From contig OZ025736.1 of assembly GCA_964019335.1 (NCBI GenBank), forward strand, positions 310,001 to 374,000: DNA of 64,000 nucleotides, given 5' to 3'. The DNA is from Diplonema japonicum. Its lineage: Eukaryota > Euglenozoa > Diplonemea > Diplonemida > Diplonemidae. The notes under the pieces were generated by a model. It was not told the DNA's origin. It ran no database searches and saw nothing but the letters and a program-made list of their open reading frames with translations. Below, one piece after another: positions 10,847 to 24,800 of this stretch (position 1 is the stretch's first letter; each line of letters starts with the position of its first letter). The translations under genes and the position numbers were made by a program.

Positions 10847-12081
10847 TCAAGTACTGGTAGTGAAGGATGCTTCGAGCATTTCCGATGCAAGTGTAGTTGT
10901 AGCAACAGGGAACACGGCAGGAGGCACCGGTGCACGCGTTTTGTTCTGAGCCGTTTTCGCAGATGAAGGTGTCAAACCGGGCTTGGTACGCCCCGTTTTC
11001 ACAGCGTGGAAAAAGATGTTCTTATAACCAACATGAAGCATTGATCGGGGGTTCCCGGCATAAGTGGACTGGTGGGTCTCCTCGCTCACAATGTCGAAAC
11101 CAAAACTCACAACAATATTGCGAAGATCGTCGGCTGCCACCTCAACAGAAGCACCGCTGTTGTCGGATAGATGGTACAAAAGAGGACCGAGGTTCAACCA
11201 ATGACCCCCCACAGGGAGAAGATGATATATGGCCTCAACGTACTCAAAAATATTCGCACCGGTGTCGAGAAAGAAACAGGTAACGCAAGCCTTCCACTTC
11301 CCTTCCTGCTCATCTATTGAGTATATTTCGCGAAAATCCCCTGCCACCATCGAGAAGTCGCCGGGTTCGTTCTGCGGGGCGTCCTCTGCGACGGGAGGGC
11401 AAACGTCAGGTATACGAATCTCTCTTATCATATCAGACCTTTTTGCTACGTTTGCCGTTTGATGGACGAACGGGTATATTTTGCACTGTTCCTTCCCGGT
11501 GGTTCGGTTCAGTACAAAATCTGAACCAAGCAACATAAACAACGACATTTCGTTTCCCTGCGTGCAGAACCCACGCTGTGAAATTTCCCATGCGAGACGT
11601 CCAAGACCGCAGCCGGGGACTAAGACTCTCACGTCGCCCCTGTTGGTTTTGTTAACAGGGAATGTGGCTTCTAATTCTCTTATTAAAGGTGTGTAGCATT
11701 GATCCCGTTCGTTGCTCCCATCGATGGACCAGTCTCGGACAAACATTCTTAGAAGACTGCGGACCTTGTCCATGTCACCTTCCGTTGGAATTGTTTGCTG
11801 TTGTTTTACAGAAACATCGTCTTGGTTAGCGAAGAGGTCGTGCTGGGTGACCTCAGACACGGAGAGGAGGAACTCCTCGTTGCAGCCGATGCAGGTTCGG
11901 AGGGCTTCGAAGTGCCCTTCCAGATCAGGCAGCATCTCCTTGTACTTTGCGGGGAGCCCCGTGTATGAGGGCTGCATCCTTTCCAACACGGCCACCGCGT
12001 GTTCCCCGTAGTGGGACAGCGCATTCTTTACCGATTGGAAATGTCTTTCCTCAGCGGTTTCTACGGGGGTTTTTATTGTAT

Positions 12082-12085
<4 letters not shown>
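10847..12085 (-). CDS. Carnosine N-methyltransferase-like protein (N2227 family)
   Basis: 412 residues, one exon. SAM-dependent methyltransferase of the N2227/CARNMT1 family, which in animals methylates carnosine to anserine and can also methylate protein histidine. Visible motifs: RDWSIDGSNERDQCY before the fold; the SAM-binding VLVPGCGLGRLAWEIS; GNEMSLFMLLGSDFVLN; SMVAGDFREIY; and VTCFFLDTGANIFEYVEAIY, then GGHWLNLGPLLYHL, a family signature. The N-terminal 100 residues are helical and the last 45 are low complexity. A 31-base A-run abuts the ATG. The real substrate in this organism is unknown. Confidence 0.9.
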
Positions 12086-12116
<31 letters not shown>

Positions 12117-12851
12117 CCTTTTTTTTTTTCGTGTCTTTTTTTTTTTTTTTTGTTTTCTTTTTTGGAAGCAAAGAGAGAAGAAATAAAATAGGGTAAAAAA
12201 AAAGAAAAGATAGGTGAGGGTAGAGAGAAGAAAAATAAAAAAAAAGAAGAAATGTACTTTTTTAGTTGCTTTCATAAACCCGCCTGGCGTACAATTCTCC
12301 GCTCCGGGTGGGTTGCCGATCGCAAAAAAAAAAGAGAAACAGAATGGGGGGGAGAAAAAGAGAATATGAGCTCGTCCAGAAAAAGAAATGTCAACAAATG
12401 ACCCTCCCGTGCGGTGGAGGAAAAAAAAATCCCAGCAAACTTCTGTAAAAAAAGTGGTCCGGTGCAGACTGGCCGACTAAGCTTGAAAAACCCTGTGTCC
12501 CGTTGGCATTTTTATTCAGGCGAGCTCATATAAGAAAAAAAAGACACACAACTTTTTTTTCCTTTTTTTCTTTTTCCTTTTCTTTCCCATTCATCCGTCT
12601 TTTCTTCTTCTTCTTTTCTTCTCCCCTCTACATTTTGCATACTTTGTTGAGGGGGAGGGGAGAGGGGAGATAAATAATATCGATACGAAAAAAAAAAAAA
12701 AATCTTTTTGTTTTGTAACTAAAGATGATGTGTAAATAGAAAAAGAAGAAAGCAATAGGCAGTAGCAGAAAAAAAAAAAAAAAATGAGGGGTCGCTTTTT
12801 CGCACACAAAAAAAAAGGGGGGTTTTGAAGTGCAACCACCCAAGTAGAAGT
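12086..12851. other. Spacer with A/T runs
   Basis: Long T and A runs flank a more complex stretch (12270-12530) with no open frame and no RNA gene I can recognise. Confidence 0.5.
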
Positions 12852-15800
12852 TCACGCCATCATCACACCGTCAGGGTTCTCAAAGCGGTAATCGAAATCC
12901 TGGTGCGTAATCGCTCGAGCATGTAGGGTTGCCGTCTGGTAGGCACGAGGAGGGAGAGGGGGTGTGAAAGGTTCGTGGGGCTCCATAGAGCATGGAGTCT
13001 CCACCTGAACAGGCGGCCACTGAGCAACAAGATCCAGCAGTGTGGGAAGCGCGCCCTGTAGGCAAGCTTGTGAAAACACACCACGCAAGGTGCATGGATA
13101 AACCGCCATCTCATCCCCCAGCCACTCATGGACAAGAGGCGAAACGCGTACTAGCCTTATGATCCCCTTCAGCGCGGCAACCTTCAGTGAGGGCTGCTCC
13201 GAAGCTGCGTACTCCAGCAAGAGAGGCAGAACGGCAGCAACGCATTGCACTATCTCCTTAGCACCTCCTGTCTTTTTCACGACTGTGGCCAGGCCTCCGC
13301 AGACTTCTGCTACTATTTCCTGACACCCGCTTAGGACGTTGTGGCCTGTCACCAGGCCGACCACCCGTCGTGCATGGCGCCTTGTCACGCCCCACCCATA
13401 GCATAGAAGCCTTACGCACAACACTTTATGTGACTTTGCTCCCTCTGGCAGCCTGTGAAGAAGGCTCCCCACGTGCCACCATGATATCCTATCGTCGTCG
13501 TTCGCTACCTCCCGCAACTCTCCCGCGGTGAGCATTCTCTCCATCACCTTCAGCCCTGTCATCGCACGGTGCAGCCAGTCCTCGTTTTGAGTCGTATCTA
13601 TCGGCCCTACGAGACAGTACCTCAACGCAGCCTTCAAGAGCGGTGTCGTGTCACGCCCCACCGTGAAGTACGGGTCCTTTGCGGCGTACGACAGCGCAGC
13701 ACCCGACCACATGCAAGGCGACAGGTTGAACAGATAGAGGCACAACGGGTACGGCCTCGCGGTGTGCAGTATGTTTGCCATCTCAACATCGCCGTCACGG
13801 TGACACGCTGCAAGGGACCGCAGGAGGTTTGCTCTGAATTCCTGTGCTTCGTCGCACACGGTCAGCAGCATTGTGTAGAAGTGCCACTGTGGGTGGTCAA
13901 CTGCCTTGACTAAGAGCGTGGCGTGCAGTGCTGAGTACTTCTTATTACGCAGGAATGGTGCCATGGCTGCAGCCACATCTGCATACCAGCAGCCCAGCCC
14001 GTCGATGATGCCTTCGAGTGCTGCGTCCTCCATAGGACAGAACCACATCCTGCACTTCCTGATCACATACGGGTAGCTGCGGCCACGCTGCACACCTTCC
14101 TGGATGAGCTCGATGACATGGTGCGACTGTGGGGTGTCGTGTGGCTGGCACAGCATCCCACTCGCCTCCACTTCACTCCCCTTCGACATCAGGGCCAGAT
14201 AGTACAATGCAGTATACTCCATACCATAACGGTTTTTGGACCCAACGGAGGCATTCTGGTACGTGAAGTACGACACGATGCCCTCCCTGAGGTCAGGCTT
14301 GATGACGGAGGGGATGTCTCCCGACATGCGGAGCGACGCTGTGATGCCGTACGTCTTCTCGTACATGGTGTAGCAGGTCGGGTCGGTCTTGCCCAGCCCG
14401 AAGGTATTCACAATGACACCCAGTTTCTCACTGAAAAGCATAGCCAGCTGGTACTCGTCATCTGTTTTGCACAACACGCCGTCGCAGTCGGCGGAGATGT
14501 CTTCGCATGACAGCATCCCGACGAGCTTCTTCGTGAATTCTACGAAGTCGCCCTTTGCGTTGCTCATGTCGATCCCCGCACGGCACAGCCCGTCTTTGAA
14601 CTCGTCGCTCTGCTCCCACAATTGTTTGACCCCCCTCCGGACGGCAGCAATGGGAATGAACATCGTGCGTGGCATACTTGCAAGGGTGGAAGCTGCTGCT
14701 GCAAGCGCGCCGACGACGACTTGAGACGGTGCGCCGAGCGCTTCGTACACTTCGTCGTCTGTCCAACTGCCATCAGATTCGTCACCAGCGATGGACGACT
14801 GGCTAGTGCAGGACGACACGTCGAGTGACATCCCCACGCGTGTTGTACCGCATTCATCAACAACGCTCTCCTTCACAACTGACTGTATAGTTCGATATGG
14901 TGAAACAGACTGCTGGAATTTCCTAGCGGACACGGTCAGGGGGTTTGGTACCGACTGAAACGAATCATCAGCGGTATCTTCTTCCTCTTCTTCTTTTTCC
15001 TCTTCCTCGTGCGCAGAAGGGTCGATCAGGTCCATGTCGACGTAAGACGTGCAGGGCGAGCCTTCGGAAAAGTCCACGGCACCACACCCATGGTTCACGA
15101 TGGTGGCCACGACGACAGGAGGATGCCTTGGGCACGGTGCTTCATCCTCGTCGGACTCAAACAACATGTCGACCATCTGAGTAGATCTGTTCAGCCGCAG
15201 CATGCTGACGCCACTCAGGTTGCTTGAGTCGCAAAATCTATGCCACTTCTCCGGTTTAGATCCCGGTGCATTGCCAGGACGCCCGCCAGTCAAGTCGACT
15301 GCGTTGCTTCCCTCGAATGGCATCCTCTCCGATGCGATGGCGTTAATCTCGTTTGTGTTCAGGTACCCTTCTACGGGTATGGCAGGGGGGCTGTGGAGTG
15401 TGCTCATGCTCTGCGTGGCCGTGAGTGCTGTTTCGCTTCTTTCCTGTTCTCCGGCATCGCTTCGCCGTCTCGTCCCTAGTGATGCCATGGGCTCCACACT
15501 GCGGATCTGTCGGGTGCTATGCTCACACGAAAGGCTCTCCTCCCAATCCCCGCACTGCGACATCATTGTGCTCGTGGAGGCATTCTTGTCACTTGCGTCC
15601 CCTAAGCTAGACATCGACACGGTGTGCGTCATCAGTGATGGCTTCGATTGTTCGCTAGCCTTCCCGAATAGAGCCTGCTTGTTGCCCACAACCGCTTCTT
15701 CAACTACTGCCACCTGCGGATGTTCCGTGTGCTCCTTGAGCATCTTAGGTGCCCGTCTCAGCCCCGATGTCTCAGTGCAGTCACTGTGCACTTCGAGTCC

Positions 15801-18800
15801 TTCTCTGCTGTCATGTCCCCCTTGTTTTCCGAAGTCTTCAATGCCGTTCGTTTTGCTGTTATCTCCAAACCTGTTTAGGGCCTTGGACTGGCTCCGTGTA
15901 GGTGCTTTGGAAACTTTGTTCCTTGTATCAAGACTGGAAGCTTTTGCAGTTGGTTCCACACCTTGGGACGATAACGGCACGTGGGTAGCAGAAGTCTTGT
16001 GCATTTCTGAGGCATCAAACACCTCTTCTTCTGCTGTACGACAACACTGACCCGTTTCCTCCATGCTGCTGTCCTCGACGTATCTACGCGCCCTCCTGAA
16101 CGGGTTCCTCTGAATCGGTGTTTCTGACAGCACAGAGTCTTCAGTCCCAGTGTCAGAGTCAGCCACAAGGCTATTCTTTCCTCTATTCACTGCAAGCAAT
16201 GCTTTAGAACTGTGTTCCGTTGCAGTGGTGCGGCTATGCTTGCTGGCCCTCAGTTGGTCCACATAGTTAGGGACAGCACTCACACTTTCTGCTTCAGTAT
16301 CAGATCCACCGTCAGTTTCTTTCAATGGTGTACCAGCAAGATGTCCACTAGGCCCCCGTGTAGTCTCAACCCCCTTCTTCGGTACAGCAGCTTGAGTTGA
16401 CTGCTCGTGTGAATCAGGCCGTGTTAAGGGAACCGGTTTGCCCCCTGCATCATCCGACCACGCTGTCACACTGTTGTTGCTGTCGGTCTGCAGTGGCAGT
16501 GATGGTGTGCTGTGCTTCACACGTGGGCTCGAAAGAGATCTTTCACGTTGCAGTGCTTCTTCCTTCCTGCTACTTAGCACCTTGTGACTGTCAAAACCCT
16601 CGGTGTCATCCGTGCCGCTTGCTTCGTCAAGTCTGCGCTGCATTCCAAAGGGCTTCCTCTTCTTCACCTCGAATCGACCTGGTGTGCTTCCCATGGGATC
16701 TCCTTTCAGATACTTTTGTGATGTTGCAGAACTATTCGCTGAGGCGAAAGACCCGTCTTCATTGCCGGCATTCCGTCGTGTTGCTCCAGCAAGTTGCCCA
16801 TGACGACGCCCAGCCTCCTTGGTGGCCTCAACCCGCGTCGTCTGCGAGGGGGCATTAAGTGCGGTACCTGCATCCAACTGTGTGCTGCTGAGCTGAACTT
16901 GTGAATCATCCGACCACACGGTCCCACTGTCGTCGCTGTCAGTCTGCACTGGTGTGCTGCCCTGCTTCGCATGTTCAGTACGAGTCAGTGCCGTTTTCGG
17001 AAGGAAATCTGGTACACCTATCCTGTACGGCTGTGGTACCACTTTCATTGCCTCCGTGTCAGCGCCAGTGTCGGGTGAGTGCTCTGATGCTGCTTGCTTG
17101 TGCATCGGTTCACGGCCAGTGCCAAACTCGTTCTGCTTTGCTGAATCCCTCAAGCTGTCTCCCGAGACTGCCTGCAGGTGCGGTGCACGAACACCAGGCC
17201 CCTTGCTTGGGTGAACGGGATCTCCCTGTAGGTTCGCCTGTGGTGTTGCAGAACTGCCCACCTCACTGAAGGACCAGTCCACATTGTCGCTTTGCCACCC
17301 GGTCGCCCTTCGTGCTCCAGCAAGTTGTCCATTACGACGCCCAGCCTCCTTGGTGGCCTCAACCCGCGTCGCCGGCGAGGAGACACCAAGTGCGGCACCT
17401 TGGCTCGACTGTTCGTGTGCACCCGGCTGCGTGCTGTCGAACTGAGCTTGTGAATCATCCGACCACACGGTCCCACTGTCGTCGCTGTCCGTCTGCAGTG
17501 GTACGCTGCCCCGCTTCGCATGTTCAGTACGAGTCAGTGCCGTTTTCGGAAGGAAAGCTGCCTTGCGCTGCTGTGGTACCGCTTTCCTCGTCTCAGTGCC
17601 AGGTGAGTGCTCTGATGCTGCTTGCTTGTGCATCGGTTCACGGTCAGTGCCAAACTCGTTCTGCTTTGCTGAATCCTTCAAGTTGTCTCCCGAGGCTGCC
17701 TGCCGGTGCGACGCAAGAACATCAGGCCCCTTGCTTAAGGGATCACCTTTTAGGTTCACTTGTGGTGTTGCAGAATTGTCCACCTCAGCGAAGGATCCGT
17801 CTTCATTGTCTCCCTCCCTTCGTGCCCCTCGTTCACGACGACGCCCAGCCTCCTTGGTGGCCTCAACCCGCGTCGGGGAGGGAGAGGGGACACCAAGTGC
17901 GGTACCCTGCTTATGTGCACCCAACTGCGTGCTGCTGAATTGAACTTGTGAATCATCCGACCACACGGTCCCACTGTCGTCGCTGTCAGTCCGCACTGGT
18001 ACGCTGCCCCGCCTCGCAGGTTCAGCACGAGTCAGTGCCGTTTCCGGAAGGAAAGCTGGAGCACTGGCCTTGTACGACTGTGGTACCGCTTTCACTGCAT
18101 CAGTGTCAGTGCCAGTGTCGGGTGAGTGCTCTGGTGATGCTGATTGCATCGGTTCGCGACAAGTGCTGCCCACCTCACTGAAGGACCCGTCCTCACTGTC
18201 ACTCTGCCACTCGGCTGCCCTTCGTGCTCCAGCAAGTTGTCCATTACGACGCCCAGCCTCCTTGGTGGCCTCAACCCGCGTCGCCGGCGAGGAGACACCA
18301 AGTGCGGCACCTTGGCTCGACTGTTCGTGTGCACCCGGCTGCGTGCTGTCGAACTGAGCTTGTGAACCATCCGACCACACGGTCCCACTGTCGTCGCTGT
18401 CAGTCTGCACTAGTGTGCCCCTGGGCTTCACATTCCAGATTGAATGAGTTGCAGTATAGTCGGCTGCTTTTCTTTTCTTGTCGCTACTACGCTTATGTAC
18501 GAATGAGCTTTCAGAGCTCCCAGTGCTGCCGATTTCGTCGTGAAGGGCAAGCCTCTGTGCACCCTTTGCAACTGTGTTTCTTCCACTAGGGTTTTCCGCC
18601 GTTGATTTTGTTTGACTCACAACCTGCTTCGTGCGAGATCTGCCACAGGTGCTGGAATATTTGCTGCTCTCCACGTTTTCGTGAGGCCTGCGCTTCCTTA
18701 CCTGATCAGTGACGCCTTGTTGCACAAGTGTGCCTAATGGCACATCATCTTCATGCAGCGAAGGTACTGGACGTGCACTTGCCGATGTCACAGGGGACTC

Positions 18801-21800
18801 GGTGTCAGCGTCTGCAGTGACCGGGGCTCTCAATGATTGCAGTTCCCTCCTGGATTTTGCCGTGCTTCGTTCATCCACACCTTCGAAGCCCTCAGTGCTC
18901 CCTTCCGACCACTTGCGTTGCCTTGCAAACGAGCCCCCCATAGGTGCCTCGGTATCTGAGTCGATAAGCGTTTCCTTTACAACATAGTTGTTGTGCCTGA
19001 TAGTTTCAGGGACGCATTGCAAAGGCGAGCCCAGAGACACGTCCAACATTGAACGCGTGAGGCCGTTCTTATCCAGAGGATTCTCGCGAGAAATGCTATC
19101 TGCCGGATCTACGTTCCTACCAAGTCGCTCCGTGCATCCCTCGTGCGCTCCAGGAATACCGGTGTCGTGCGAAACAGTTGGCCTTGTGCCACCTTCACGC
19201 GTTTCAGGCAAAGGAGGAGTGTTCTTCTCGTGCGTGACAGCTATTTCCGTAGGAACACTATGCTTACGAGTAAGAGACGGTGTTAGGCAGAGCCCTCTTG
19301 TTTCCCTATCGTGGTCTTCACTGAGCTGGACTCTCGAACCATCGGCAGGCAAAGTTCCTCTCACTTCACCAGAAGAGCTCAACTCATCTCCACCGTTAGT
19401 GTAGTGTACATGCAAGTCATCTTCACGAGGCGTCTGCGAGCTGCATGGAGGGGTGTATGGTCTGTACCTGGATTCCCCCGACCACATAGTGCCGGCACTG
19501 CACTCTGATAAACGCCGTTCATGGTGCGGGGTGTCAGCCCTATGAATTTCGCTCAAGGATGCGCTGCTGTCTTTCTGAGAGCCTTTTTTCGATTCTTCAC
19601 CGAAGTCACCGTTCGCATCGTGACGTTCCTGCCGCCTTCCAGCTATAGATGTAGCCGCGTGCTCGTCTTCGTCTGAAGAGGGCCCCTGCATCGGGTTGGC
19701 TGTGGGTCGTGGAACAATCGCAGGTGCAGATATATCTTTGGGCGTGTACTTTGCAACCACTTTTGGTGAACCAATTTGCCGCGCTGTGTACAGTGCCGTG
19801 ACTGGCCCACCAGATGAGTGTGGCGGCACATCATTGTTCAGAGTGTCTCCATGCTTGCTGGCAGAAAGTCCAGTCTTCGAGTTTGTGTCGTCTTCCTCGG
19901 AGTTCACAGGAACGTGTTCTGCATCCCTTTTCGCTCTTGGAGTACCGTCCTCGCTGGCAGGTGACGTTTTGTTGTGTGCCACGTGACTTAGCTGGCTTTC
20001 AGAGCCAGCTTGGTGTTCTGGTTGCGTGTCTGGCTCAACACGGCTGCAACCCATGCTTGAATCACCTCGCTTTGTTGTACTTAGCTTATTTGCTCGCTCC
20101 ACAGCAGGAACAGAAGAACCATCAGCTGTCCCATCGCCGCAATCTGTTTGCGGTGGCAAGTTGTTCCGCGGTTTCACACAAGAGCCTGAAAGAGCCGTTG
20201 CATGAGTTGGTGCTTCGTTGCCAGTTTCAGTTCTCTCTGTGTGCTGCACTCCAAAGGGGCGCTTCACTACAACAGCGGTGCCTCCGGTGGAGGTATCAGT
20301 TTCAATATTGACTGCTTCGGGGGTGTTTCTGATGCCAACATTGTGAGCCGTCTGCGAACGCTTTCGTTCAGCATCATCCGCTGCAGATACAGCAAGGTTT
20401 GTATGTGGAAGCGGCTCTCCACTAGCTCGCGGTGCTTGCGTGCCATGGATTTCGTCCCCTGTGTCGTCCTTCCGCACCGTCCCAGTGCTGTGTCCAGACT
20501 TCGCATGCGAGTTCGAAGCTCTTCCATGCTCTGAAGCTCTCTTCTTTCTTCGGACTGACCTTTCGTTCTTGCGTGCATTGAAGCCTTCCGTGCTCTCCGT
20601 GCTGCTCTCTGCGGCAAGACCGGGACGCCTTAAGGGGTTCGAGTGGGCACTGGTACCGTCATGTGTCTGCGAGTGACTGGTATCCACACCGTGAGGCTCA
20701 TCGCATTCGCCAGCAGCGACGGTCACTGCTGTAAGCGGCGGCAGTTCTTCGGTTGCCAGTTGCTTGGAGACTCCTACAGTCTTCGCGTGACCGTTGGGTT
20801 TAAGGCCATGCTGACCTTGTCGCGAGACACCCTGCTGTTGGCTGTTCGACACTGTGTCCCTGCTCTGCGTATCATCGGAACAGCCGTCATGCTCAATGTT
20901 GACCGCTCCTGTCATGCGCCCCTTTGTTGCTGTGTTGTGCGGCCTTGCCGGCTCTTCTCGCAAGCCGGTTTTATCTTTTGGCTCCCCCAACGTAGATGAC
21001 AAGGCTTCGTCCGCTTGTTTGTCATGCATGACCCCCGGATCGGATAAAGGTGGTACATCTTTCTCAGCTTCGTCGATGCTGAGAGCTGAAATGCTCGTTG
21101 TGTTTTTGCCTTGCTTGGCTTGCTTCTTCACCACCGACGCTACAGAAGCTTCTGTGTCAGAGCCCGCCGGTTCTGCTCTGGGGGCATTCACAGGAGTAGT
21201 GCCTGGAGATCCCGCAGTAACAGGAACGGTGCGCGGTATTCCACAACGACCAGGTCTACTAGCTGCCTCAGTATCAGACCCGCCAGCATCACACGAGGTA
21301 CTTCTTCCTGTTTTGCCACTGCCATTCTTTGAGGTAGATGCCTTACGTTCTCCTTCGCGCTTTTGTAACGGTGCTGTTTTCTCCTCCAAGGAAGAAACGC
21401 GCCTGCTGGTGTCTGTCTTGGGTATTGGTGCTCCTGCTTGGTGTAATGGATGTAGGGTAGCACCCACACTTTCTGCTTCTTTCAATGGTGTACCAGCAAG
21501 ATGTCCACTAGACCCCCGTGTGGTCCCAACTCCCTTTTTCGGTACAGCAGCTTGAGTTGACTGCTCGTGTGAATCAGGCCGTGTTAAGGGAACCGGTTTG
21601 CCCCCTGCATCATCCGACCACGCTGTCACACTGTTGTTGCTGTCGGTCTGCAGTGGCAGTGATGGTGTGCTGTGCTTCACACGTGGGTTCGAAAGAGATC
21701 TTTCACGTTGCAGTGCTTCTTCCTTCCTGCTACTTAGCACCTTGTGACTGTCAAAACCCTCGGTGTCATCCGTGCCGCTTGCTTCGTCAAGTCTGCGCTG

Positions 21801-24800
21801 CACTCCAAAGGGCTTCTTCGCCTCGATAGCAACTGGTGTGCCTCCCAAGGTGTCGGCATCCCCTGTTGTCTGCGAGAGGGAGGTGCGCTCCTCGCCGGCT
21901 GCGTTGTCCGGTGCAGGTTCAGCACGAGTGTGAGTGTCAGTGTCGGGTACGCGCTCTGGTGCTGCTGTTTTGTTGTGACGACAAGTGCCAAACCCGTCCT
22001 GCTTTGCTGCACCTCTCAAGCTGTCACCTGAGGCTGCCTGCCGGTGCGATGCAAGAACCTCAGGCCCCTTGCTTGGATGAATGGGATCTCCCCGAAGGTA
22101 CTGTGACTGGTCTTGCCGCCCGGCCGCCCTTCGTGCTCCAGCAAGCTGTCCAAGGCGACGCCCAGCCTCCTTGGTGGCCTCAACCCGCGTCGGGGAAGGA
22201 GAGGGGACAAGTGTGGCACCTTGGCTCGGCTGATTATGTGCACCCAACTGTGTGCTGCTGAGCTGAACTTGTGAATCATCCGACCACACGGTCCCACTGT
22301 CGTCGCTGTCAGTCTGCATTGGCTCGCTGCCCCGTCTCGCAGATTCAGCACGAGTTAGTGCCGTTTTCGGAATGAAAACTGGTGTTCCAGCCCTGTATTG
22401 CCGTGGTACTGTACCAGTGTCGGGTGAGTGCTCTGATGCTGTTTGGTTGTGCATCGGTTCGCGACAAGCGCCAAGCTCTTTCTGCTTTGTTGAATCCCTC
22501 AAGTCTCTCGAGGCCTGGTGCGGTGCAAGAGAGGTTGCTTGAATATCAGGCCCCTTGCTTGGGTGAACGGGATCTCCCTGTAGGTACGTTTGTGGTGCTG
22601 CAGAACTGTCCACCTCACTGAAGGACCTCTCTACACCGCCGCCTTGCCCCCCAGCCGCCCTTTGTGCTCCAGCAAGTTGTTCAAGGCGCACAGCCTCCTT
22701 GGTGGCCTCAACCCGCGGGGGGACACCAAGTACGGCACCTTGGCTCGGCTGATTGTGTGCACCCAACTGTGTGCTGCTGAATTGAACTTGTGAATCATCC
22801 GACCACACGGTCCCACTGTCGTCGCTGTCAGTCTGCAGTGGTGTGCTGCCCCGCTTCGCATGTTCAGTACGATTCAGTGCCGTTTTCGGAAGGAAAGCTG
22901 GTACACCAGCCTTGTGCTGCTGTGGTGCCCCAGTGTCGGGTGAGTGCTCTGGTGCTGCTGTTTGCTTGTGCATCGGTTCACGGCTAGTGCCAAAGTCGTC
23001 CTGCTTTGCTGAATCCCTCAAGCTGTCTCCCGAGGCTGCCTGGTGCGGTGCAAGAACATCAGGCCTTTTACTTGGGTTAACGGGATCTCCTTTCAGGAAC
23101 GCCTGTGGTGTTGCAGAACTGTCCACCTCACTGAAGGACCCGTCCTCATTGTCCTCCTGCCACCCGGCTGCCCTTCGTGCTCCAGCAAGTAGTACACTAC
23201 GCCCAGCCTCCTTGGTGGCCTCAACCCGCGTCGCCGGCGAGGGGACACCAAGTGCGGCACCTTGGCTCGACTGCTCGTGTGCACCCGGCTGTGCGCTGCT
23301 GAGCTGAACATGTGCACTATCCGACCACACGGCCTCACTGCCGTCGCTGTCAGCCTGCAGTGGTGTGCTGCCCCCATATTTCTGTAAGCCGCACAGATGC
23401 TTCGTCACAGAATCCTTTATACTGCCCCTGCGTGAGCTCTCATGCTCCTTTTCATTTGAGTCACCACCTCCTTTCGTTGTAGTGGTGCCCTGTCGGGGGA
23501 ATTCGCGCGCCCCAACGAGTCGTCCAGTCGCAGTTGGTAATGCAGCCGATCCTTCCGTTCTCGTCACCTGCTGTTCTGCGCCTGCTGCGCCAAATGAATC
23601 TCGACCACCAGCTGGGGCACAAGGAGCTTCCTTCTCAGCGTCCCTCAGCCCCGACACTGTATCTGGTACACTGATGACGTTGTTGCGGCAGAATTCTATT
23701 GGCTTTTGATCAGGCAAGCTGTTCACTGCACCGCACCTTTTCCCAGCACCTACAGTGCCCATATCAACAGGCATCCTGTTATTTTGCAACTCTGTGGGTG
23801 ATTTGCCCAGTGAATCTCGACCATCAGTCGGTGTTTCGTTCTTTGTGCCCCCCTGCCCCAACACTGCATCTGGTTCACCAATAGCATCGCAGTAGGCAAG
23901 TCCTTCTGGCTTCTGAACAGGCAAGCCCCACAAAGAGTTGGGCTGCTGTGCGAGCACTTGGGGGCCTTGCTCTGCGGGTTTTGCATGTGTTGCTGGAGTA
24001 TTCTTCACCTCAGTAGGTTCTGTCATTGAAGCGGCGTGCGAATGAACTTGGGGCAAAGTGGTAGTTGTTCCGGTATGCCTGACGCCGGGTGACTCCGTGT
24101 TCGTATGTGTAGTACCCATTCGTGGCACAGTGCCCGCTTGGCTCCCTGCAACCCACTGTGTGGCCTTCGATGCTGCTGTAGGCGGTAGTGGCCTGTTACT
24201 TAATTCAGAAGCGTCACCCCTAGAGCTGTCCAGAAACTCTTCAACGCGGGACTTGAGTGCGCTCTCAGAGGTTTTATTTGCCCCGATGTCCGGAATCATA
24301 GCATTCGTGCGGGTATCAGGGTCTTCATGCCGCGTTTTGAGAGCAGCAGAACCGCCCATTCCCTGCTGAGACACCACTCCATCGGAAGGCAAGCAGTCCC
24401 TGTGTATCATCGTTGATGGACCCGAGTCGTTGTTTTCTCCATCGCTGCACGTCTCTACGAATGGCGTACGACCAGCGCCTCCTCGCTTCTGCTTCAGAGT
24501 CCCGAAGATGCGTTCCTCTCCAACGGGCTGAGTTGTTTGCACCCTTGCAAGTACATCTTGCGGCAAAGTACAGCTGGTCGACACTTGTGAGCGCTCGCTT
24601 TGCACACAATGTTCAGCGAGCATGCTCTCCTTGTCTCCAACAACACTTTGCAGGGCGCACCTTGCAGGGTCCGTTGAAGGTGTGTTTTGCAAATTTGCAG
24701 TGCTGGTTGTGTGGGTGAAGGTGCTGCGTGTGTACCCCGTGACCGACATCACAGACGTGACTTCGATAAGCTTTTGCTGTGCGTGCTCCATGCTGGTGCC

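Noticed and set aside
16300-23400. CRISPR-like or satellite array
   Set aside because: Units are 417-664 bp, diverged, in coding frame and without short identical repeats separated by unique spacers.
15202-24000. Plus-strand Cys/Ser-rich repeated frames opposite the giant gene
   Set aside because: They mirror the repeat units of the minus-strand frame and lack independent start context or domain resemblance.
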